Part shown: in pieces, positions 1 through 5,662 of the stretch
Layout of the letters: each line of letters opens with the position of its first letter
Numbering within the stretch: the stretch's first letter is position 1
Source: Thermoflexales bacterium
GTDB taxonomy: Bacteria; Chloroflexota; Anaerolineae; Fen-1058
Assembly: GCA_030834835.1 (NCBI GenBank)
Contig: JAUQXD010001207.1
Coordinates: 1-7,965 of the forward strand
Direction: 5' to 3'
Length of the DNA: 7,965 bases
Notes under the pieces: model-generated
Database searches by the model: none
Seen by the model: only the letters and a program-made list of their open reading frames with translations
What the model was told of the DNA's origin: nothing
Made by a program: the position numbers and the translations under genes

Positions 1-2978
1 CGCTGTTCAACGGCTTCGCTTTGCGCTGCGGCCAACCGCGCCGCCAGATCGACTCGCAATCGTTCCGCCCGAGCGCGGCTGTGATGCTCGCTGGCCGGAT
101 GCGCCCGCACCAGCAGCGCGATCTCAAGCGCACGCTCCGTCGCCGGTTGCTGCGCCCACAGTTCAGCCAGGCCCAGCAGCGAGTCCAACTGCCGGCACAT
201 CAAGTCGCCCTGCCGGGCAAAGCGCAGGGCTTCCGACCAGTGTTGTCGGGCGGCCAGGCTGTCGCCTGCGGCCAGGTCGGCCAACCCCAGCCAGTTAAGC
301 GCGTCGACCATGCGCTCAAATTCATTAATCTCGGCGCACACCCGCACGCTTTCAGCCAGCGCTTGCCGGGCCTCTTCAAAGCAACCAAGCGCACAGTCCA
401 CTTGCCCGGCAGCCATCAGTGCGCCACTGCCGACCCACCGATCATCCAGCGCTCGGCTGATTGCCAGACTGTCCTGCGCCACTTCGTGCGCCCGATCGAC
501 CTGGCCCATGAGCACCAGCAGGCGAGCATAGTGGCTCAGACTGTTGGACACCATTTTCCGATCGCCCAACTGTCGATATTCTGAAATGGCGTAAGCCATT
601 TCTGGTTGCGCGGCCGCATAGTCGCCGCGCGCCCGATTGACGATACCCGCCTGCAAAATCGCCAGGGCATGGCCCGTGCGATCCTGCAAGCGATCGTATA
701 GCGCCGCGCTTTCCTGGAAATGTGTCAGGGCCAGATCGTGTTGCCCCAACGATGCAGAGACGGCGCCCAGCCCGATCAGATTATCGGCCACGCCGATCAG
801 ATCGCCGGCCTGTCGCAGGCGCTCAAGCCCGCGCCGCAAGTCCTGCTGAGCGGGCTGAGTGTGCCCCATGCGCCACAGGAAATAGCCGTGGCCGGTAAGC
901 ACCTGGCCTTCCGCCGAGGCGCGTGCTTGATCTGGTTCTGCAATGGGGTTGGCATCGATCTGCAACTGCTCGATCGCCTCGGCGAACAACCGGTAGCCGT
1001 CGGCGTTGTACACTTGATAATCACACCACGAGATCAAATCCAGTGCTGATGATTGAATAATGTTCCACTGGCGATGATTCACCGCCCAGCGCCAGGCCGC
1101 GCGCAGGTTATCCACTTCGTGCGCCAGCACAGCAAAGGCTTCGGCCTGCCGGGTGCTGCTGAACAGATCGACTTGAGCGTGCAGCAATTGCAGATAGTAG
1201 ATGCTGTGGCGCTCCCCGGCGGCCCCGGCGGTGAGCGCCAACTTCTCAGCGGCATACTGGCGCAACAATTCGTGCAGATCGAAGCGGCCGTTCAGATCGC
1301 GTCGCAGCAACGATTTATCGATCAGCGCGGCTAACGTATCCGCTGAAACTTCGACGACGGATTGAGCCGCAGCCAGGTCGAATCCGCCGTGAAAGACGGC
1401 CAGCTGGCTGAAGACAGACTGTTCGTCAACGCTGAGCAACTGCCAGGAATGCTCAAACACCGCCCACAGGCTGCGATGCCGTTCTGGCAGATCGCGATAC
1501 TTCGTGACCAGCGTTCGCAGACCGGCGGCGATGTCGTCGGCAATGGCCGCGCACGATTGCACGCCCACCAGCGAGGCGGCCAGCTCAATCGCCAGCGGCA
1601 GCCCTTCGGCCAGGCGACAGATGCGTGTAATCGCCTCGGCTTCGGGTTGCCGCTGAAACTTGCGCTGCACTTGCCGGGCGCGTTCGACAAACAACCGCTC
1701 GGCTGAAGACAAACTCAGCCCGTCCAGTTCAAACACTTGCTCGGCTTGCAACGCCAGACGCTCCCGCGAGGTGATCAACAGCGTCACTTTCGCCGTCTGA
1801 CGGAGAATGCGAATGATCAAATCGACGCCGTCCAATAAATGCTCGAAATTATCCAGCACGAGCAACAACTCGCGCCCGCGCAAATGTTTGATCAGCTGTT
1901 GATCGGGTTCGGTGGTTGGCTCGATCGGCTGACCGAGCGCGCTCAAAATCGCGGGCGCTAACAGACCAGCCGCACTCAAACTGGCCAGGTTGACGAACGC
2001 CGCGCCGTCTTCGAATATCGGCGCATTGGCCGTTGACGCAGCTAAGGCCAATCGGGTCTTGCCGATGCCGCCCGGTCCGACGAGCGTGATCAGGCGGTGG
2101 GCTGGATCGGCCAGTAAGTCAGCCAGATCGGTCAGTTCTGCCTCGCGCCCGATCAGCGGCGTGGGCGCGATCGGGAGATCAAACGATCGGGTTGGGGCAC
2201 TCGCCGCCGGTTCTGCTCCATCGCGAATCTGCTCGTACAGGCGCTGCGTCGCCGCCACCGGTTCCACGCCGAATTGTTCGGCCAGCATGCGGCGGCAGGT
2301 CTCGTACTGTGTCAGCGCGGCGCTGCGTTGACCGTCACGCGCCAGCAAGCGCATCAAATGCGCGTGCGCCGCTTCATCCCACGGCGCCAGCTCAATCAGG
2401 CGCGCGAGCAACTGGCGTGCGCGCGGCACGTCGTCCCAGCGCTCGTGATGGTGCGCCAGGTCCGCCAGCGCGGCTACCGCACGTTGATGCAGTGCCTCGC
2501 GTTTCAGCACCAGCCATTCTTCAAACGGTGAACTATCCACGGACGACAGCTGTAATAAAAAGTCGCCGCGATACAGCGTCACGGCTTCGGTCAGTCGCGC
2601 CGCACAGGCCGGGCAGCGCGTGATATGGCGATGTGGATGCCTGACACACGCATCGAGCAAGGCCGTGAAGCGCGCCACATCCAGATCGAAATCGCCGGCC
2701 GGATTGAATTGCAGCGTATCGCGCGTGGTCAACAAAAAAGCAGCGCCGATGGTTTCGCGGAGCGTGGTCAAGACTTGACGCAAATTGGTGCGGGCCGTGG
2801 CATCGGGCATATCGGGCCACAGCAAACCCACGATCGCATCGCGTGGATGCGCGTGATCAGATTCGACAGCGAGGTAAGCCAGCAGCGCGCGCGCTTTGTG
2901 ATAGGCGAAGCTGGTGACGGGCTGCTGGTCGAGGGCCACCTGCATGGGTCCAAGTAGTGACAGCGTCAGGTTCGGCAT
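1..2978 (-). CDS. BTAD/SARP-like transcriptional regulator with STAND ATPase and TPRs (C-terminus beyond window)
   Basis: This is a large cytoplasmic regulator of the AfsR/SARP-like type. ATP binding in the STAND module and a ligand sensed by the TPRs would control DNA binding by the head. The minus-strand frame is open from ATG 2978 to base 3 (992 codons) and is cut by the window edge. Domains seen: an OmpR-like winged helix (residues 4-92, starting LTLSLLG); BTAD (about 98-255, with LYRGDF at 135-140); an ATPase with Walker A GPGGIGKT (301-308), Walker B LLLVLDNFEH (371-380), TSRE (403-406) and GLPLA (459-463); a winged helix ending near HELLRQYA (about 568); and TPR-like helices from about 680 onward. 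The start is supported because the domain begins at residue 4 and an in-frame stop lies upstream at 3027-3029. No good Shine-Dalgarno is visible; the nearest AGGA is 18 nt away. A Cys/His cluster interrupts BTAD. The target is unknown; the divergent operon is the natural candidate. The family call is firm, the role inferred. Confidence 0.93.
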   Translation of the reverse strand, partial: MPNLTLSLLGPMQVALDQQPVTSFAYHKARALLAYLAVESDHAHPRDAIVGLLWPDMPDATARTNLRQVLTTLRETIGAAFLLTTRDTLQFNPAGDFDLDVARFTALLDACVRHPHRHITRCPACAARLTEAVTLYRGDFLLQLSSVDSSPFEEWLVLKREALHQRAVAALADLAHHHERWDDVPRARQLLARLIELAPWDEAAHAHLMRLLARDGQRSAALTQYETCRRMLAEQFGVEPVAATQRLYEQIRDGAEPAASAPTRSFDLPIAPTPLIGREAELTDLADLLADPAHRLITLVGPGGIGKTRLALAASTANAPIFEDGAAFVNLASLSAAGLLAPAILSALGQPIEPTTEPDQQLIKHLRGRELLLVLDNFEHLLDGVDLIIRILRQTAKVTLLITSRERLALQAEQVFELDGLSLSSAERLFVERARQVQRKFQRQPEAEAITRICRLAEGLPLAIELAASLVGVQSCAAIADDIAAGLRTLVTKYRDLPERHRSLWAVFEHSWQLLSVDEQSVFSQLAVFHGGFDLAAAQSVVEVSADTLAALIDKSLLRRDLNGRFDLHELLRQYAAEKLALTAGAAGERHSIYYLQLLHAQVDLFSSTRQAEAFAVLAHEVDNLRAAWRWAVNHRQWNIIQSSALDLISWCDYQVYNADGYRLFAEAIEQLQIDANPIAEPDQARASAEGQVLTGHGYFLWRMGHTQPAQQDLRRGLERLRQAGDLIGVADNLIGLGAVSASLGQHDLALTHFQESAALYDRLQDRTGHALAILQAGIVNRARGDYAAAQPEMAYAISEYRQLGDRKMVSNSLSHYARLLVLMGQVDRAHEVAQDSLAISRALDDRWVGSGALMAAGQVDCALGCFEEARQALAESVRVCAEINEFERMVDALNWLGLADLAAGDSLAARQHWSEALRFARQGDLMCRQLDSLLGLAELWAQQPATERALEIALLVRAHPASEHHSRARAERLRVDLAARLAAAQSEAVEQ

Positions 2979-3020
2979 TGGTCTGTGCGTGAAAAATCCT
3001 ACTATGAATTTAGGCCGCTG

Positions 3021-3029
3021 ATTGTATCA
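3021..3029 (-). promoter_or_regulatory. Extended -10 promoter candidate for the BTAD regulator gene
   Basis: Read on the minus strand this is TGATACAAT, an extended -10 (TGn) followed by TACAAT, which differs from TATAAT at one base. No convincing -35 lies 16-18 bp upstream, which is tolerable for an extended -10 promoter. Transcription would start near 3014, giving a leader of about 36 nt to ATG 2978. It overlaps the first TATCAC copy of the putative operator, so a bound protein would be expected to affect it. It was read by eye only; sigma-factor preferences in this phylum are assumed. Confidence 0.4.
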
Positions 3030-3048
3030 CTATCACGTTTTTATCACG
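3025..3048 (+). promoter_or_regulatory. Tandem heptamer operator candidate (TATCACG x2, plus an extra TATCAC)
   Basis: TATCACG occurs at 3031-3037 and again at 3042-3048, separated by four T residues, so the period is exactly 11 bp, one helical turn. A third hexamer, TATCAC, lies directly upstream at 3025-3030. The downstream copy ends 9 bp before the rightward -10 (3058-3063). Known SARP regulators, whose DNA-binding and BTAD domains resemble those of the divergent gene, bind direct heptamers at 11-bp spacing about 8 bp upstream of a -10. That this site binds this regulator is inference. Confidence 0.55.
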
Positions 3049-3054
3049 GGGCTT

Positions 3055-3063
3055 TGCTAGGAT
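3055..3063 (+). promoter_or_regulatory. Extended -10 promoter candidate for the rightward operon
   Basis: TGCTAGGAT contains a TGn extension and TAGGAT, a 4-of-6 match to TATAAT. The place where a -35 would sit is occupied by the TATCACG repeats, which is how SARP-activated promoters are arranged: a weak core promoter with an activator over the -35 position. The start of transcription would fall near 3070, about 30 nt before the 61-aa gene. The call rests on position and partial consensus only. Confidence 0.4.
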
Positions 3064-3099
3064 GGTCGAACAAGACTGACGGACTTCTGTGGAGATGCC

Positions 3100-3285
3100 A
3101 TGAACTCAGTCACCGAATCGCGTCGTTATCAGGCTTATCTGCTGCGGCTGTGGCTCACCGGCGACGATGACGCGGCGGTGTGGCGCGCGTCGTTGGAAGA
3201 TCCGCGCACGGGCGAGCGGCACGGTTTTGCCGATGTGAACAGCCTGTTGACGTTTCTGGCGGAAACGTATCATCAGGCTGATTGA
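3100..3285 (+). CDS. Small conserved-looking protein of unknown function, 61 aa
   Basis: This 61-residue acidic, soluble-looking protein has no signal peptide or membrane segment. ATG 3100 has a well placed GGAG five bases upstream (3091-3094). The sequence reads as one compact domain: a RYQAYLLRLW strand or helix near the N-terminus, a short DDD loop, VWRASLEDPRTGERHGF in the middle, and LLTFLAETY at the end. From memory, short proteins with this YLLRLW...WRASLEDP...GF...L.FL pattern are frequent in Chloroflexota and are usually annotated as hypothetical; I cannot confirm that here. It is first in the rightward operon, directly after the putative operator, and ends 22 nt before the next start, so it is probably co-transcribed. 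A role as partner or modulator of the divergent regulator, or as an accessory to the exported proteins, is possible but unsupported. Confidence 0.8.
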   Translation: MNSVTESRRYQAYLLRLWLTGDDDAAVWRASLEDPRTGERHGFADVNSLLTFLAETYHQAD

Positions 3286-3307
3286 GCCTGAAATCAAGGG
3301 AGAAACC

Positions 3308-5599
3308 ATGTCACATCATTTTCGCAGATTGATTTTGATCGCAGTATTGATCACCGGGCTGCAACCGGCGCGCGCGCAAAGCCCGATCGAGTCTGCGCCG
3401 AACCCGAGCGGCCCGCTCGCGAACGGCCCGGTTGCGACGAATGCTTTTGCCTGGTACGACGGGCTGATCCAGTATTCATCGATCGTCAACTGCGTCAGCA
3501 TCATTCAAGGTTTGCCGTATAACGAAAACGGCATCGGTACCTACACCGGCTTCCGCGCTGATCCTGAAGCAGGTCAACCCTCACCCAACAGCGTGTACTA
3601 CGTGCACGTCGTGATCGCGGGCATGGGCAATGCCTGCAGCGGCCAGCGCGCCTACATCGATGTGCAGCTGCCTGCCAACACCTCGCTCGCCATCGACGGC
3701 ACGAACAAAGTTTACTGCTATTACGATAACGTGCCATTACCGGCCAATGAATGTCCGCAGTCTTTGCCCGCTTCCGGCTATAACCCCGGCGCATATTGGA
3801 TTCCGTCAGTCGATAACGCGCACGCCAATTTGTGGCCCATTCCGCTGGGGCGCATCATGGAGATTCAGATTCCGGTGCGCACGACGACGACGTTGACCAA
3901 CTCGCCCCTGACGGCGCACGTTTGGGCGCTGGATGGCAACAGCAGTCCGTGGCTGCATCCGCAGCAAGGCGTGTATGTATTCAGCAGCACGCCCACGATT
4001 ATTTATCCCAGCCCCTCGACGATTACGGTGACGGCGACGACCGCCCATTCGCAGGCCTATCTTTATACTTTTGGCGCGACGGGCACCGGCTACTTTGATC
4101 TGGGCACGACCACGGCCTACGGCCTGGTACATGAGGCAGTGGCGATCACATCGGCGGGCACTGCGTGGCTGGTGTGGGACGACTGGGGGCCGCCACCGCT
4201 GCAACCCGATACGCTCTATCACTGGCGCTTCACGTTCACTCCGTCTAGCGGCAGCCCGGTCTTCGGCGTCGATCAGACCTTCCGCACCCTGCCGGACGGG
4301 CGCGTGACCGTGGGCAACGGCGCGACCGCGAGCTGCACACCAGCCGCCTTCGATGCCGCGCTTACCACGGCGAAAGAGATTCGATTTGATTGCGGCGTGC
4401 TGCCGATCACGATCACGTTGAGCAGTGCCAAGACGATCAATACGAATGTAACGATCAATGGCGGCAACAAAGTGACGCTGGACATGGCAAACGCCGGACG
4501 CCATTTCTTAATCCAATCGGGCGCGACTTTAACATTGACGCAGATCACATTGATGAATGGGCAAGGCGTTTGCGGCGGCGCGGTGAACGTGGCAGCCAAT
4601 GCAAAGTTGTCGCTGAACGAGACGCGGTTGATCGGCAATCACAGCACGGCGCAGGGCGGCGCGGTGTGTGTCAATACCAACGGCTCAGCGACGATTGCAA
4701 ATACGTTATTCATGAGCAACACCGCCGTTTCGCACGGCGGCGCGATCGGGAACTACGGCTCCACTTCGATCGTCGACAGCAAATTCACCGGCAATATGGC
4801 GGGCATCAACGGCGGCGGCATCGATACAACCGTGTCGCTAACGATCATCAACACGACGTTCTACAGCAACACTGCCGGAGTTCGTGGCGGCGGTATCAAC
4901 AACTATCTGGGTGTCATGTCGATCAATACTGGCACGCTTGATCGCAATCTGTCGGGCGGCTACGGCGGCGGCCTCTCCAACGATGCGGGCAATGCCACCC
5001 TCGATAGCAGCACCGTCACAGGCAATAGTGCCGGCAGCGGCGGCGGCGTGCAGAGTTCCGGCGCGATCAATGTGCTCAACAGCACCGTCAGCGGCAATCG
5101 CGCCACGGCGGGCAACGGCGGCGGGTTGTTGTGGATGACGAATGGCTCGATCGGGTTAATCAATGCCACATTCGCGAATAATTCGGCTTCACTGCAAGGC
5201 GGCAATATCTACGCGGGCGGCTCGGCCAACACGGCGATCACGCCGAAGAACACGCTGGTGGTCAACGGCATGCCCAACAACTGCGACGCACCGGTTTCAT
5301 CGCAAGGCTACAACCTGGAAAGCGCCAACACCTGCGGCTTCAGCGCGGGCGGCGACAAGATCAACGCGAACCCTCGGCTTGCCTCGCTGCAAAACAACGG
5401 CGGATCGACGCTGACGCATGCGCTGCTGGCCGGTAGTCCCGCCATCGACGCGGGCACCAACAGCGGCTGTCCGGCCACCGATCAACGTGGCGTCGCACGT
5501 CCGATTGATGGTGACCACAACGGCAGCGCGATCTGCGACATCGGCGCATATGAAGCTCCGCCGTCATGGACGGTCTACTTGCCGTTGGTACGAAGATAA
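3308..5599 (+). CDS. Secreted right-handed beta-helix protein with Fn3-like and choice-of-anchor-Q-like regions
   Basis: This is an exported 763-aa protein, probably at or beyond the cell surface; no enzymatic motif was identified. Residues 1-24 form a signal peptide (RR, then LILIAVLITGL, probable cleavage at ARA-Q). Residues about 40-228 are an unrecognised module with four cysteines (62, 110, 137, 149). Residues about 229-330 look Fn3-like (LQPDTLYHWRF, then TFRTLP). From about 337 a parallel beta-helix begins, with GG[AGN][VIL] turns at 423, 450, 477, 502, 527, 553, 578, 604 and 631, like POMP-type repeats. Residues about 655-750 (GSPAIDAG, DQRGVARP, DIGAYE) match the choice-of-anchor Q type of C-terminal region. 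The protein ends TVYLPLVRR. An AAGGGAG ribosome site precedes ATG 3308. Twelve cysteines, an even number, suit an oxidising location. Polysaccharide binding or adhesion is plausible; a lyase is possible but no catalytic residues were recognised. Confidence 0.9.
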   Translation: MSHHFRRLILIAVLITGLQPARAQSPIESAPNPSGPLANGPVATNAFAWYDGLIQYSSIVNCVSIIQGLPYNENGIGTYTGFRADPEAGQPSPNSVYYVHVVIAGMGNACSGQRAYIDVQLPANTSLAIDGTNKVYCYYDNVPLPANECPQSLPASGYNPGAYWIPSVDNAHANLWPIPLGRIMEIQIPVRTTTTLTNSPLTAHVWALDGNSSPWLHPQQGVYVFSSTPTIIYPSPSTITVTATTAHSQAYLYTFGATGTGYFDLGTTTAYGLVHEAVAITSAGTAWLVWDDWGPPPLQPDTLYHWRFTFTPSSGSPVFGVDQTFRTLPDGRVTVGNGATASCTPAAFDAALTTAKEIRFDCGVLPITITLSSAKTINTNVTINGGNKVTLDMANAGRHFLIQSGATLTLTQITLMNGQGVCGGAVNVAANAKLSLNETRLIGNHSTAQGGAVCVNTNGSATIANTLFMSNTAVSHGGAIGNYGSTSIVDSKFTGNMAGINGGGIDTTVSLTIINTTFYSNTAGVRGGGINNYLGVMSINTGTLDRNLSGGYGGGLSNDAGNATLDSSTVTGNSAGSGGGVQSSGAINVLNSTVSGNRATAGNGGGLLWMTNGSIGLINATFANNSASLQGGNIYAGGSANTAITPKNTLVVNGMPNNCDAPVSSQGYNLESANTCGFSAGGDKINANPRLASLQNNGGSTLTHALLAGSPAIDAGTNSGCPATDQRGVARPIDGDHNGSAICDIGAYEAPPSWTVYLPLVRR
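4574..5209 (+). repeat. Nine GGxx rungs of a parallel beta-helix (25-27 aa period)
   Basis: The encoded GGAV/GGAI/GGGI/GGGL/GGGV/GGNI turns recur at spacings of 27, 27, 25, 25, 26, 25, 26 and 27 residues. Between them an NxT/S-rich strand pattern repeats, for example NTLFMSNTA, NTTFYSNTAG and NSTVSGNRAT. The repetition is clear in protein but diverged in DNA, so the copies are old and selected for fold rather than recently amplified. Confidence 0.85.
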
Positions 5600-5610
5600 A
5601 AATCGCAGGA

Positions 5611-5639
5611 TTGAACAACCCGTATAGAGTACCGTTCAA
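5611..5639. other. Imperfect inverted repeat between the beta-helix and S74 genes
   Basis: TTGAAC (5611-5616) and GTTCAA (5634-5639) are perfect 6-bp inverted arms. Shorter GTA (5622-5624) and TAC (5630-5632) arms lie between them around a small loop. An RNA hairpin with an internal bulge could form in the 63-nt gap. There is no run of T after it, so it is not a standard intrinsic terminator. A partial attenuator, mRNA-stability hairpin or protein site are all possible; chance is not excluded. Confidence 0.3.
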
Positions 5640-5644
5640 AATCA

Positions 5645-5657
5645 CTCCCGGGAGGAG
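5645..5657 (+). promoter_or_regulatory. Strong Shine-Dalgarno within a 10-bp palindrome, S74 gene
   Basis: CTCCCGGGAG (5645-5654) is a perfect palindrome whose right half begins GGGAGGAG, a strong anti-16S match ending five bases before ATG 5663. The site fixes the start of the S74 protein. In RNA, CTC could pair with GAG around CCGG, only a weak hairpin, so occlusion of the ribosome site is possible but not compelling. Confidence 0.6.
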
Positions 5658-5662
5658 ACAGC

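Noticed and set aside
21..584. Plus-strand open frame of 187 codons opposite the regulator gene
   Set aside because: It is antisense to the TPR part of a clear long minus-strand gene, has an Arg/Gln/His-rich composition typical of a shadow frame in G+C-rich DNA, and shows no domain.
2985..3170. Plus-strand frame starting at ATG 2985
   Set aside because: It spans the control region and overlaps the 61-aa gene in another frame. It has no plausible ribosome site, and its start lies upstream of the likely promoter.
3806..4504. Minus-strand 232-codon frame inside the beta-helix gene
   Set aside because: The composition is Arg/Gly-rich and low in recognisable motifs, and the plus-strand frame has a signal peptide and clear domains. 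It is a shadow frame.
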